Shown: positions 1 to 11,399, counted from the first letter of the stretch. The stretch is DNA of 64,000 nt from Panorpa germanica (GCA_963678705.1 OY783203.1:6200001-6264000); one strand, 5' to 3'. Program-made: numbers and translations. The notes: generated by a model from the letters alone, not told the origin.

Positions 1-290
1 AAAACAAACTATTTTTTTAAAGTTTAATGTTTTTCTTTTCTAGTAGGCTTATAAATCGTCTAATATTTTGAGACGTTAGATGATGAAACGTAAAGAAGTT
101 ATAGCAGGTGCATAGCCCTTAATCCTTCTTAAGCTTAAATAGTGACTGAAAAAGACAATTTTATCACAAAAGAAAAAAAATCAGTCGAAGTATTGATTCC
201 GAATACTCAACAATAGACATAAAACTCAATTAATAAAGACTTTATTCTTTTGTATTCATTTAAAACTATTATCACTCTAGTTTCAACAAC

Positions 291-555
291 AAAGTGGTCG
301 AGAGCATTTATGCTTACGCCGTAATGCTGTTTCCTCGGGTTCGATCCACGGACCAACGCTTTATTCCTGGGTTTGGTTTATATCAAATTTAATTGATTAT
401 GTACGCTCACATAGTCTTAAAAACCACATAGGTGGTCAACATGTATGAAGTGACACCATAAAAACTGCAAACATAGTTTCTAGTGGAGGATCGTCATTGG
501 TGAAAAAGAATTTACCATCGAAAATGGGCCTACTACGTTTAATAAACAAGTAAAT
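291..555 (+). mobile_element. tRNA-derived SINE copy
   Basis: The 5' end has a pol III A-box-like segment (GTGGTCGAGAGCA) and a B-box-like GGGTTCGATCC near 338-348. Then comes the family body (tttggtt...atcaaatttaattgattatgt) and a degraded tail ending in a form of 'ctacgtttaataaacaa'. The same order recurs at 4948-5152, 24702-24928, 50785-51005 and 54537-54777. An open frame on the opposite strand (436-621) is only a by-product of this SINE. Confidence 0.8.
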
Positions 556-1089
556 TAATTTTATGCGATTAATATATATATATTCCGCAATATGTGTGTC
601 GTTGGAACTGGGATACCGCACATTTTATCACTGTACATCTTTTTGCACTTGTTGGTCTCATTTAACACGTATCATTTACAAATTTGCTTTTTTGGGAGTA
701 GAATAATATTGGATACAGATAGTATTATGGACCCTTAAGTAAACTTAATTTATACATATATGAATAATAATGAAACATACAACTTCAATGATCAAATCCA
801 GATGATTCGATCTCTTAACACGCTTGCATGGTATACAAAACAAAAATGATGGAAGACTTCTTAAACTCGTGTAGGTTGAACGTCTTATAAACACAAGAGT
901 GCGGTGCCGGTGGTTAGAACAAGCAGGCGGATACCGCGATTTTATTATACAAATGAGAGGGCATTGAAATAGTACTGTAATAATGTATACCCGTACATAT
1001 ATGTATATATATTCTTTTTAAGAAGGCACGAGACAACGATCCTATATTGTAATGTTCCAACTGTATGTTTATTTGTTTATATGCGACCA
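556..1089. other. AT-rich spacer, nothing recognised
   Basis: AT-rich sequence with a short GC-richer patch near 897-945. That patch has a short open frame but no convincing splice context. I see no supported gene or named repeat here. Confidence 0.5.
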
Positions 1090-1092
1090 CGA

Positions 1093-1345
1093 TTTGTATG
1101 GTGGCTCAAAAACGGCTTCGCGCATTTTCTTGAAAAGAAATTCCAAGACTTTTGGCGTCCTTGGATTTTCCCCTGAATTTCCTGGAAACCCGTAATTTCA
1201 GAAAAAGTAAAAAAAAATTTTTTGCTCTATAACTTTTAATTCGTAAAAGATAGAAAGTTGAAATTTGGCATGTGTATTACGGTGTTCAATGTTAAATGTT
1301 TTTGAAAATTAAAAAATTGAAATATTGGAAAAGGGGCGTTGAGAA
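1093..1345 (+). repeat. Dispersed repeat, same family as 59990-60272 (-)
   Basis: Begins TTTGTATGGTGGCTC then AAACGGC, and later holds 'tataacttttaattcgtaaaagatagaaagttgaaatttgg' in broken form. The reverse complement of 59990-60272 shows the same ordered blocks (TTTGTATGGTGGTTC, AAACGGC, TATAACTTTTAGTCCG, ATAGAAAGTTGAAATTTGG). Two diverged copies in opposite orientation point to a transposon family I cannot name. Confidence 0.65.
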
Positions 1346-1416
1346 TATTAGGGACCCTTAATAGAAAGGAAGGTAGGAAAAAAAAAATTCAAAAATTTTA
1401 ATTGGGGGCACGGGGG

Positions 1417-1441
1417 CAATTTTTGCCGAGGGCAAAAATTG
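1417..1441. repeat. Perfect 11-bp palindrome
   Basis: CAATTTTTGCC, spacer GAG, GGCAAAAATTG: perfect 11-bp arms with a 3-nt loop. It lies just downstream of the repeat at 1093-1345 and is followed by another 'agaaagttgaaattt' block, so it is probably part of the same transposon remnant. Confidence 0.7.
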
Positions 1442-1654
1442 GGCTAGAAAGTTGAAATTTTATATATGGTCTAACTTTCGAAATCGAAAAAAAAATCCAA
1501 AATTTTGAAAAAAAAGTTGATCAAATAACGAATAAGTTGAAAATATTTTATATTTTGTTGAAAAAAAATTTTTTTTTTGTCAATTTACACGAAAAATTAT
1601 TTTATTATTGAACGGTTATTATTATTTATGCAGTATTGCTGTATAATAATATTT

Positions 1655-1745
1655 TTTTAAATTTATTTAACGTCGGCCTATTTTCGATGCTGAGTCTTAT
1701 CATCGATATTATGTTGGCAGTTTTTGTGAGATATATGTACTCAGT
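1655..1745 (-). mobile_element. SINE 3'-tail fragment
   Basis: Reads 'aacgtcggcctattttcgatgctgagtcttatc' in the plus direction, the reverse complement of the SINE tail ('ggataggactcagcatcggaaataggccgacgtt'). Only the 3' half remains. A 70-residue open frame over this spot is not a gene. Confidence 0.7.
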
Positions 1746-1879
1746 ACAATCTAGAAAATATGCTCATTCAAATTCAGTTTTTTTGCGTCCTTCTATCATT
1801 CAGGACAATCTATACAGTCCGCCACTGCTTGGGCCCTTTCTGGGATAGTGTTCAGAAACCCGTTTAGAGTAAATCCGCT

Positions 1880-3190
1880 ACTATGTATATATATATATAT
1901 ACATACGAGTATATACATTACGCGTATGTTTACATGTATCCAAATAATAAGAATTTATATATTTCGTATTTATGTACTGTAATACTCGGACATACCTGGC
2001 TATATATGGAATCAAATGTTTATATCACATTACATAATCTACGAAACTAAAACATATAATTGTGTTAATGTTCACTTTCTAATCTTTACCAAGTTAAGTT
2101 ACGTTTCTAGTTCACTAACAAGGCTACAGATATAATAGTAAGCACTTCATTGAATTGTTTTATACAATGGCTTGGGTACGCGTACACTGGGCTTTATTAA
2201 GTATCATTTCCACTCACCGTTTTAATTTTATTATAATACATATATGCGTATTAATTCCCTGTGCCTGCTTTAATTTAAAATTTAAAATAAGTTTTAGGTG
2301 TAGTTTTAGATGCCATCTAAATTAAAAAAAATACTAAAACTGTATTCTAGTTAACAACCAACAAACGTATCTATTTATACCAGTTTATATTATAACCTCC
2401 ATTTTATAATAATCTGTCAAAATGAAGCAGGATTTATTTTAAAGGAAGTTAAATTTCAGTTTTTAAAAATAAAGGTGTAAAAACAATAACTGTTGTATAA
2501 ACTCTAATTTAAAAGTACTGATAGCAGAAAGTGTGATAAAAATAAGTATATTTCCTATTACTGCATTTATTATTTTGATATAAAATGTAGAAAATAAATA
2601 AGAAGCTTAGACTTAGATGGTGGCTTATCCTTTTAATCAAAATAGTGTCCAACAGGAGTATTTTAATAATCTCTTTCAAGAAATGTATGTAATAACTTTA
2701 CTCCAATGAGTATTTTATTATTTGACAAATTATTAAATTCACATTATATTCTTTTATTTATATTAATATGTCATCTTAATTTCTTTTCCTATATGAACCC
2801 ACAATAGCTCTTTTCATTCTTCATTTTTATAGTGATCTTTTTCTTTATTTCATAAAATATTAATTTGGAAAACTGCACTTTAAACGCTCCTATATTCATT
2901 TTATCAGAGTATGAAATTGTGTCACTAAAATGACAATAAAAGAGAACTGTCCAAATTTATATTACTAACGACACATCAACTAAATTAAAACGATGAGTGG
3001 AAATGAGGCTTTATATAGATATACATATGTGTATATGCACATGTAAATTAAAACATATATCGCGTAAAAACAATCATGCGTACAATCACATATCGGAATT
3101 ATGTACGATACATTACGAGAAAGAACCGCTTGTTACAAAGAACATTTTCTAATAAGGAAACTTTTTAAAAATGAAACATTTATCAATACA
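1880..3190. other. AT-rich spacer with short TA runs
   Basis: Low-complexity AT-rich DNA with a (TA)n run at about 1885-1902 and one TACGAGTA octamer at 1904-1911. No coding frame, SINE body or inverted-repeat element recognised. Confidence 0.5.
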
Positions 3191-3195
3191 GAGCC

Positions 3196-3250
3196 CAGGT
3201 GCAGTTTCACACTTGCTAGCTTATAGCAAGCTAATTAAAATTGAGCAATT
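3196..3250 (+). mobile_element. TAGCTTG-palindrome MITE fragment
   Basis: Core 'cagtttcacacttgctagc', then 'ttatagcaagctaattaaa'. The same core is shared with 11400-11475, 21363-21410, 38030-38085, 49035-49085, 55100-55189 and others. Only the 5' half and central palindrome are preserved. Confidence 0.65.
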
Positions 3251-3766
3251 TCAAGGAAGAGTGCTAGAAAATAAAGTTATTGGACGAATTAGCTACTGTG
3301 GACCTATACATTAATAATGCATTTTAATATTTGTACGATTATGGTATATGAAAGCAATTCATTAGTCAGACAACCCCAAATATTAAGTTTTGATATAACG
3401 ACGAAAACAATATTCGATTTGTAAGCGTACCACTGGTAATTAACAAGTTTATCTAGATTATACTTTTGTTTAGTTTCATTTATGAGTTACCTGAGTATTG
3501 AATCAGATAGAGGAAATAATTTGACATACTTAACTTCATACTTAACACAATTTTCAGAGTTGTACCACTAATGAACTGGACAATTATAATATATATATAT
3601 ATATGACATGTTAAATGTATAAAATGCATCGTTTTAAATAATGCTATAATTCTACTACACGTTATAAATATAATTGCATAAGAGTTTTATCAGCACAACG
3701 GCGGGAAAGATAATACGATTACGTTTATCATATGTCGCTGTAAACAGGTTTTCCCACGTTGCGTTG

Positions 3767-3922
3767 TTAGGGTCCGTGGTCCGTGGTTCGAGGTTCGGGG
3801 TTCAGGTCCGGGCCCGGATTGTAGTATAGGACTATAGAAGTACCACAAGGTATAATTGCACCGGTGCTGTCGCAATGGACCGATAGCGACACTGACATAC
3901 TCAGTGTGTGTTTTGACTCCAT
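3767..3922 (-). CDS. Low-confidence 52-residue ORF in a GC-rich island
   Basis: I do not recognise this frame. It opens at an ATG in a fair context (ttccaATGG), runs 52 codons and stops at TAA. Residues 1-35 look ordinary, with two cysteines. The C-terminal part (residues ~35-52) is Pro/Asp/Arg-rich and is encoded by a degenerate 7-bp tandem, a 'ccgtggt/ggttcgg' array at 3771-3816, which argues for a simple-sequence origin. The island is much richer in G+C than its neighbours. A similar 'ggtcggtggtc' array lies at 19935-19965. It could be a first exon, an orphan ORF or just a GC-rich regulatory patch. No promoter or splice site decides between these. Confidence 0.2.
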   Translation of the reverse strand: MESKHTLSMSVSLSVHCDSTGAIIPCGTSIVLYYNPGPDLNPEPRTTDHGP

Positions 3923-4358
3923 TGGAAGTAGGCAGTTGCAATAACTAGCACTATAATAACTATAGGATTGTTTGCTTAGCCAGATTTGATTGTTTTATAT
4001 TTCATAAAGTTATTAATGTCGTAAACTTTCAGTTTGAAATGTCATAATTTATATCCAACACTTAAATAATAATGTACGATTGCTAGTATTTTCTTTGTAT
4101 GATTTTAATACAAATATCTTTCAATTGCTTGGGAGAGTGCAGCACAGTGTTAACTTACATAATATCAATGTGATGATATTTTAACAAAGTCTTAAATTAT
4201 ATTCTATCCAGTATAAATTTGTATTTTCAAGTGTGGAAGCGATGTGTCAAGTATCCCTTTTTCTGTTTTGTTAAAAAAATCTAAATCCAAAATAATTAAA
4301 AAAAAAAAATCTGTAATTGCTTTTATGCAAAGGTTTGATATGTTTTATTCAATTAATT

Positions 4359-4625
4359 TAACGTCGGCCTATTTCCAATGCTAAATTTAGCATTGTTGCA
4401 GCGATAACGGATAAATAATGCGGAGAAGAACAAGTTGTGTATGATCTTGGTGCCCTAAATCTATTGCCGAAAGAATCTTGCCCACTTTTCTTGATATTTG
4501 TCTTAAATTTTTTCAACTGCTACCCGTCCCACCATGTTGACAATTACGTGGCGTTATGAAACACTACCAAACCCATGAAATACACCATAGGTCCGGCAAT
4601 CGAACCATAAACTGCAGTATTATAA
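4359..4625 (-). mobile_element. Badly decayed SINE, two blocks
   Basis: 'ttaacgtcggcctatttcc' at 4359-4377 is the reverse complement of the SINE tail. 'ccggcaatcgaacc' near 4590 resembles the B-box side. The middle is not alignable by eye. Confidence 0.4.
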
Positions 4626-4741
4626 AGTCACACTTAATTATACGTTTGCTGTTGTGTTTGCTGTGAATTTGTTTGTATAAAATATAAATGATGTGTGCGA
4701 TTTTTGTTGTTATTTTTTTTATAACTTTACTTATAGAAATG

Positions 4742-4749
4742 TGACGTCA
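4742..4749. promoter_or_regulatory. CRE-like palindrome TGACGTCA
   Basis: A perfect 8-bp CREB/ATF-type site (TGACGTCA). It is isolated and no promoter context is visible. A second perfect site is at 62466-62473. Confidence 0.3.
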
Positions 4750-4947
4750 GCTAATGTTAAAATTGACGCAATACTTTTCCCTTTAATTTTCATGTTCCTT
4801 TAAACTGCGTCTTCAGTTGCTAATATATGTATTGGACAATTGAGGTTCTGTATCAATGTACAGTGTCTAGAATTTTATAGAATTTAATACTATAAACACA
4901 ATACCCATTTTGTCTGTGTTACTTATTGTTTTTTGTATATTATAATT

Positions 4948-5152
4948 AACGTCGACTTTATTTCCGAAAGTAAATCTATCACCATGGTTTTCATGGTGTT
5001 AAAACCTCATATATGTATACTACACCACTACCCAATATACATTTATTACATTTAGAATATAATCAATTTAACAGGACAATAACCAAAGGAATCGAACTCG
5101 AAAACACGGTAGCCTGCATTCCTGCATCAACGTCCTCGGCCATTACACTGTT
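4948..5152 (-). mobile_element. Near full-length SINE copy
   Basis: Read on the minus strand it runs from 'aatggccgaggacgttgatg', through B box GAGTTCGATTCC, 'gtggtgtagtatacatatatgagg' and 'ggtgatag', to 'cggaaataaagtcgacgtt'. The order matches 24702-24928 and 54537-54777, with many point changes. Confidence 0.8.
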
Positions 5153-5942
5153 ATAATAAATTTGTGTAATTTAGTTAAATGAAAGCAATTCGTGTGATCA
5201 CTTATAAATTTCGTCACCGTGCGTGTTTCATTAAACCCGGTTCCGCATAATTACGCAATGCTCGCAGTGAGCTGCCTCTACATGTAATATCTTAATGATT
5301 ATTTTTTAATTAGCACAATTTAAAAAGTTAAAAAAAATATATATTAAATCTTCACTATTTAAAAAAGAACGTATTTCTTTCGCATGTATTAAGGGTAACA
5401 CCTCAAATTTAAAAACATTCTTGAAATTTTTTTTTAGAAAATCTATTTGGAGGTAGTTATTAGATACATCCGAATAGAATTTTTTATATTACTGCATGGC
5501 AGCTGCTTTTCTATGACAGTCTTGAAATTACAGATAAAACGGTGTCTAGGAATACTCAATTGAAGAAAGACATACCACAAAAATATATATTTCTTATTAT
5601 ATGCATAACAAGAAAAGATTTTTTGTGACTTAAACTTTGAACAAAAGGTGCAACAGCAAAGTTAGATTTTTTAATACTTCCAATTTGTTTCATAATCTCA
5701 TAATTTCAAAATAAATCACAGCGCACACCGTTTTAAAATTGGCCATTCTTAAATGCACAATACAGGCTCCAATATATTATTGAACGTAGTTAGTGGTTGG
5801 CGTGTTCGGCTCAAAGTTCAGCTTGACTAACATTGTTAACACGAGCCGAGCGCAAACGTGCATGTACATGTATGAGAATACGACAGCATGTCGTTCACAA
5901 TACAGATTTATTTAAGACAGTAGTATTACCCCTTAAGAATCT

Positions 5943-6158
5943 ATGCGAGTAGCTAGAAAACAAGTTTTTGACAGTTTTACAATTTATAACAAGTTAGTAA
6001 CAACCCACGGTAAACAAAATTCAATCAATCCTAATTTAGCAGTAGCAGAATGTGTTAATATTGATCATTTCAGATACAATATATGTATCGTAGTTTTTCT
6101 GGTATCTGTAAATCCAATTAAACCGGAAAGAATGATGACTTATGTAACAGATTTATGA
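5943..6158 (+). CDS. Low-confidence ORF with weak calponin-homology (CH2) resemblance
   Basis: A 71-residue open frame without an ATG start. Its second half holds 'NLAVAE' (~46-51), an 'NID' block, then 'KPERMMTYVTDL' at the C-terminus. In the second CH domain of alpha-actinin/spectrin-type proteins an 'AF.VAE..L.I' helix is followed by 'KPDERAIMTYVS'. The order and spacing are suggestive, but the middle (residues ~57-65) does not fit and one residue is missing before MMTYV. If real it is a decayed retrocopy or exon remnant; it may equally be chance. The stop TGA overlaps the ATG of the next open frame by four bases, which means nothing in a eukaryote. Confidence 0.15.
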   Translation: MRVARKQVFDSFTIYNKLVTTHGKQNSINPNLAVAECVNIDHFRYNICIVVFLVSVNPIKPERMMTYVTDL

Positions 6159-6334
6159 GTTTTAAAAAAATATTTATGTTTTTGTCCAAACGCGATTTCG
6201 TCATCACATCTATGGCTCAAAAATTGAAGAGGCGTACAAGAATGCGTCAAACTTTTTGGAGGCATACAGCACACTGTACTGGTAGAAAGTTAAAATATAG
6301 AACAACGCAATACACAACAGACAGCACACAGTAG
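6155..6334 (+). CDS. Low-confidence 59-residue basic ORF
   Basis: ATG-started frame of 59 residues ending in TAG. Residues ~32-50 are very basic with a 'KLKRRTRMRQTFWRH' core, and the end is Thr/Gln-rich. I do not recognise a family. The frame is open 11 codons further upstream, so the ATG is not uniquely supported. It sits in a modest low-AT patch (6180-6330). No splice signal stands out. Confidence 0.15.
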   Translation: MSFKKIFMFLSKRDFVITSMAQKLKRRTRMRQTFWRHTAHCTGRKLKYRTTQYTTDSTQ

Positions 6335-6933
6335 ACACAAATTCGTGCCCACTATTTAAAATGTGTTCCAACTTCCAGCGCATAGCAATTTACCCAATAA
6401 CCTATATTATATTCCCGTTAAATTCAGACAATTAAGTTTTTTAACAATTACAAAAACCTTAAAAAATGTGTGTTCCCCTTATTCTGAATGCCCGACCATT
6501 GTGTACGGTGAGGAACCCCGTCGGGAACCTGATTTACGGTAACAATAGTTCATTCCTTATTGGATAGCCGGTGTGCCCAAATCTAGTTTATGACCCTCCC
6601 TTTAACAATCATGGCAGTCAAATTTGTTAGAGAATAATTGAGCCAGCAAAAAATACGGAAAAAAAATATGTTATAATATTAAAAAGAAAAATATTACATA
6701 ATTCTATTTTTTATTTAAATAGTTTAGCAATTTTATATGCTATTTAAACATAATTGTTGAACATAACATAACATAGCGGCGTATATAACGCTCGTCATAA
6801 TCATAAACCATATATTCCTACAGGAATGTATGTCAATGTGACAATCTGACAATGCGTACGAAGCTAGAGCAGAGCACGTGGTGCCATAATAATAAGTCGT
6901 TAAATTAGCTGTTGAGTAATTTGTACCACGGCA

Positions 6934-6963
6934 CGTTGTCGTTGTCGTTGTCGTTGCCGTTGC
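6934..6963. repeat. Hexanucleotide microsatellite (GTTGTC)n
   Basis: About five units of CGTTGT/CGTTGC, with the last units diverged. It lies just upstream of the candidate exon at 7017. Confidence 0.8.
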
Positions 6964-7016
6964 TAGGACAATTACAATTTTGCTTTACTATTGAAGTACG
7001 AACATATTTTTTACAG

Positions 7017-7190
7017 ACTACAGACGCAGATTATACTCATAACGGTATCTCTTTCTCTCTGTTCATTCTTATTGTGACAATCGCTGAATCGCGCAACATA
7101 TTAAACTCGGGGTCGTCAAAATCTGAAGCGCGCGTCGCCGATCAGGCCTACGATACTTTACGACCCTCCCCTTTCACTCAGCCACCCTAG
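7017..7190 (+). CDS. Candidate last exon, unknown protein
   Basis: The acceptor is strong: AACATATTTTTTACAG immediately precedes 7017. The following frame is open for 57 codons and ends at TAG, starting in phase 0. G+C is clearly higher than the flanks, with several CpGs (GCGCGCGTCGCC). The predicted peptide begins TTDADYTHNG, has a short hydrophobic stretch at residues ~12-24 (SFSLFILIVTIA), then a polar Ser/Arg-rich part ending in PSPFTQPP. I recognise no family. No partner exon was found upstream; the GTTGTC microsatellite at 6934-6963 lies in the would-be intron. It could instead be a CpG-richer regulatory patch in which the frame is open by chance. Confidence 0.3.
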   Translation, partial: TTDADYTHNGISFSLFILIVTIAESRNILNSGSSKSEARVADQAYDTLRPSPFTQPP

Positions 7191-7299
7191 TTTATTTCAT
7201 TCTATCCCTCTATAACATAGATACACATATCTCTCTCAAACGTGCACCTAAATAGAGACATATATCTCTTTCTAACACCAAAAGACAAGGTATATTCTG

Positions 7300-7570
7300 G
7301 TAGTGTCAAAAGCTCTGGCTAAGCCGATAGTGGTTTACGGTGCCCCCCCTCCACGCTAAACCATTGTATGGTTTCGCTATCGGCGGGCCAGTGGTTCTTT
7401 GCTTTGCTTGTTGGGTTATATCAAGCCTTTGGGCCCACTGCCATGTTTATGGGACTCTCAAACTCAGTTGAATGGCAAACCTGAATAGGAGTACTAGTGA
7501 GGCCTCCGTTGAGTAACTCCAGAGACAGTCATAAAATCATTACACCTCCTAGAGTGACACCTCTCCTATA
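7300..7570. repeat. Low-AT block with nested hairpin
   Basis: GCCGATAG (7323-7330) pairs with CTATCGGC (7377-7384). TGGTTTA (7331-7337) can pair with TAAACCA (7357-7363). Alternatively AAACCAT-TGT-ATGGTTT (7358-7374) forms a perfect 7-bp hairpin. A C-run lies in the loop. The sequence after it (to ~7570) is also low-AT but has no long open frame on either strand. It may be the 5' part of an unrecognised retroposon or a structured RNA. Confidence 0.45.
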
Positions 7571-8771
7571 CAATACAAGTATTGCTTATATTGCTTTATA
7601 TGCAGCATTACTAAACCTATAAAAGTGATTATATGTGTTCCGGCAATAAAATAAAGTTATAGCTTTATAAAACCGTAACCAACCGAACCGCAACAGGCAA
7701 ATTATAAATAACTAAACAAATAAGTACTGTGATAATTAATTCAAAATTAAAATAAATTATATGTTGAATATAGTAAATTAAATATATGTGTATTATTCAA
7801 ACAGTTTAATAATTAAATTAAAACAGTTTTATCAAAATGAGTGCTATTGTGACAGAGAGCCGAATAACATTACTGGAACATACGGCCGCGACCAGCAATA
7901 TTTAGCGTAAGTCAGACAGCAATTAACAGAAATACATTTTAAATTAACTGTAAATAAATCAACAATTAAAAACAATTTGTAGGCACATGCAAAAATGTAG
8001 AAAACCCCTTTAAATATATTGCCGTAATAAATTAGTGCAACCCGAAACCGCCACTGAGTAACTGCGGAAATGCGGAAATGTACAGTGTGCACATAATTTA
8101 AACAATTTTAATATTAGCACTTGAACTGGACAACTATCGCGATCCTTGGTTAGAGTTATGAGTAAAATGTAAAAATTCATAATCCAGTACTGAGTCTGAA
8201 TACTAGAAAAATTCAATGCGTCTAATTAATATTTCATAAACGAAATTAAATTAGGAATAAAATTTAAATATTTTAGTTTTGCTTGTGCGCATCATCGCAT
8301 AGCGCGGTTCGCTGTTCGCGCCAATTAGATTGAATCACGGCGCTTATTGCATGGTGACAACTGTCATTTTAATTTCAATCTAAATATAAATTATGAACAT
8401 TTTCCTTATCAATACCATATATATTATTTTTTTGTTGCGTGTTGAATTTTTAATATACAACACAAATTCTTTTCCCTCTTAGGATTTTTTTTTTAACATT
8501 CGATCGATAAAAATTTAATTTTGAAAATGCCATCGTTTTATTCATGAAAACCGCCCCTTGTTTCAGTACGTGCGGTTGGTTTTATATATTGTTTATTTAT
8601 TTTAACTAAGTACTTATACGTTTCATTTATTATTCAGTAGCTAAATTCATTGAAATTTTATTAAATATTAATTTTTAATAATTACTGTTTGTATCAACAC
8701 TTATTTTTCGTTTTGAAGCAATATGTTGACGCTGTCAACTTTTACTTAATTTTATTTCATTTTTAATAATA

Positions 8772-8903
8772 ATGCGTTTTATTATATTGCTCATTGTTTG
8801 GGTATGGTGTCACCAGTATGTCAGTATGGCATTGTCAAGAACCAGCTTCTTGCGCCAACCCCGTGTCCATATTTATGACACTTGCTGTATTTATATGACA
8901 TAA
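8772..8903 (+). CDS. Low-confidence small ORF with signal-peptide-like start
   Basis: ATG to TAA, 43 residues. Residues 1-20 (MRFIILLIVWVWCHQYVSMA) have the basic n-region, hydrophobic core and small residue before a possible cut that mark a secretory signal. The remainder, beginning LSRTSF, has two adjacent cysteines near the end. GT dinucleotides inside the frame (GG|GTATGG after codon 10) could be splice donors, so this could be the first coding exon of a secreted peptide gene. There is no recognisable family and no located partner exon. Short AT-rich frames easily give hydrophobic N-termini, so chance is a real alternative. Confidence 0.2.
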   Translation: MRFIILLIVWVWCHQYVSMALSRTSFLRQPRVHIYDTCCIYMT

Positions 8904-8909
8904 ACGTTT

Positions 8910-11395
8910 ATGACTACTTTCGTGCTGACTTTATTTTACAAGGAGTCTTTAATGCCACATATTTTATTAATATTGCAACGGCACATTGTGATGTCACATC
9001 AATTTAGATCCTGTGTACGATACGAGCGGTTTTACATTAACCACAAAATGTGTTTTAAAAGGCATCTGTTTAATCTTAATTCAATATAGGGTTAATTTGA
9101 AAAATTGTCTTAAATTATATTTGTTTTGTAAGTATGTTACAATTATATTTTTAAATCCGCTAAACACAAAACGTAAATATTACAGTAAAATTCTAGCAAT
9201 ATTATTACGTAATCAGAACAAATATATTTTTATGTAAAACATACATAACTGTTTTTAACGGGTTTAAAAGTAAAAATTGACTAGAAATTGATTTATTACA
9301 GATCATATTATTTGGCTTGAATTATACCTATAACACTTTTAATATTAATATCACTCTCATTTCATTGCAATAAATAATATACGAGTATATGTGAGCAAAA
9401 CATAAAGAAATAGTTGAAATAAAAGTCACCAGTTAGGATTTATCAGATTTTGTTTATATATTCCATTGAATAAAGTCGAATAATATTTATTAAATTAGGT
9501 ATGGTTTGTTTGTTTAACAAGAAATAATGTCCATTTGTCGAAAGTAAGATTTAATTAAGTATTAATAATTAAACTCAGCGTTGATTCCGGGATCTAAATT
9601 CAAGACACTACAGTCTGGGATCAATGCATAACCCTATCGGCTACTGTTCCGCCTTAAATTAATAATTATATACTATACAGATTATTTTAAAAATTATCAT
9701 TAATGTATTAAGTAAACAAGTCCGATAAATAGTTTTTGCGTAAAAGTTTTTTATATTTATTCAGAAAATAAGTAATTCTTTTTAGATAATTTAAAAAAAT
9801 TTATTTAGATTTATTAAAAGTTTCTTATTAATAAAATTATATAAAGCTCTTATTTTCTCTATTAATTTTATTTATCAAAATCACAGATTTTTCAGATTTT
9901 CATGTAAAAAATCTGAGAAGCATTCCGGCTTTCTTCCGTTTTCCTCGGAGAATCCCTGTAGTCATAAATTGGTTATTCTCCCCCTTTTTCAAGCAATTGT
10001 TTTCATTTTATTTTTATGTTTATATCGACTTATAGGTTTGATAGTTTTATTATGGATATAAAGACATAAAATGTTTGGGTGTTTCACTTAAAAATCATCT
10101 TAAATGTTAAAGCTGTCATTAGTTGTTACTTATTTATTTTATTTTATTTATTCTATAGACCATGATCTCATCTGTTATTGGAGGAGTTTATAATTCGTGT
10201 TCAAATCATTTGTTTATTTAATATTTCGTTATTATTTAAAAAGAATTGATATTTGGGAATTGGTTTTAATTGTACATAATTTAAAAATATACGTAAATGC
10301 ATTTTTATAAATGAGAAGAAGATCGATTTCAACAATAACGAGAGATTTAAATTAAAAATAATATAAATATGTTTAATCACCAAAATTTTATTAAATTTAT
10401 TGCTTATTTTCTGAATTTAATATTTCAATCGTCGGCTTCAATCAACTGACGAGTGAGAACTTTAAACGGAAAGCATTTACAGGTAAATAAATAAATTATT
10501 TTTCCCTTAAAATGCAATAAAGTAATAACAATTACGTAACGTTGTAGATAATTATATTTTATAAATGACCTAAACGATGACCTCGATTCAATGTCAAACT
10601 TTGAAAATAAAATCAAAGACAGTATTGTTAGCATTACGTTGGAGCACGGAGCACAGGCATTCCCATTGTCTTCAACATTTTTTTATACATATTTTTTTTT
10701 AGTATATTTCCAAACAAGATTTTTAACTTTTAAACCAGGTATCGGTCCACAATCAAATACCTGAGTTTTGTAACATTTTAAAAGGAATATATTCTCATAA
10801 ATTTATTTAATAAGTAGTTTTTTTTTTAACTTTGAAAGTTGACCTTGTTTTTTTATAATTTTTGTAATTCGGTTTTAACTTTATAATAATATTTGATATA
10901 ATTCCGTCTGTGGTTGAAAATTATATTATTAGACAGCCACAGTCAAATAACTTACAAACATAAATATCGGCGTCTTATAATTGAAGCTACCCAATCATTT
11001 GCTTTGCTTTTTACGGGAAGAACCCAATTAGGAATGACGCCATTTTAATTTCATCTAAAGCTGCACCGTTTGAAAAATATATCCAATTAAAAAAAAAGTT
11101 TTTTTCTTTTTAAATTTGGATTGATTTTTTGTGTTTTTTCTATTATTATCATGTGAATGCCTACGCTTCTAAAACTGTCTTATATACTTTAGATAAGGTA
11201 CATTACATACATTAAATTCAATTTAATTAGCGCCATTTTATAAAAACAGTTCTTAATTCCGATATTTTTGATAACATGATTTATTTTTTAATTTATCGTT
11301 TCAAATATCCAATTATAAAATTAAGAATGTATTATTATAACTAAAACGAAAAACCTCAAATTAATACGATTCATTTTGTACTTTTCATAGAGAAA
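8910..11395. other. AT-rich spacer
   Basis: Very AT-rich DNA. It contains a SINE fragment (9585-9655) and one TACGAGTA octamer (9380-9387). Several 60-74 residue open frames here are Lys/Asn/Ile/Phe-rich and look like composition artefacts. No gene is supported. Confidence 0.5.
9585..9655 (-). mobile_element. SINE 5'-end fragment
   Basis: 'gattccgggatctaaattcaagacactacagtctgg...tcggctactg' is the reverse complement of the SINE A-box to B-box interval, with a diverged B box. Confidence 0.5.
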
Positions 11396-11399
11396 TTGT

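Noticed and set aside
436-621. 61-residue minus-strand open frame
   Set aside because: It is the antisense of a SINE copy (291-555) plus flank.
1636-1848. 70-residue open frame
   Set aside because: Overlaps a SINE tail fragment and has background codon use.
6155-6158. ATGA stop-start overlap between two open frames
   Set aside because: Would suggest translational coupling in bacteria, but everything else in the window is eukaryotic.
6466-6509. Possible first exon (ATG at 6466 to donor GTACG|GTGAGG)
   Set aside because: Only 14 codons, no downstream partner in phase found, and composition around it is ordinary.
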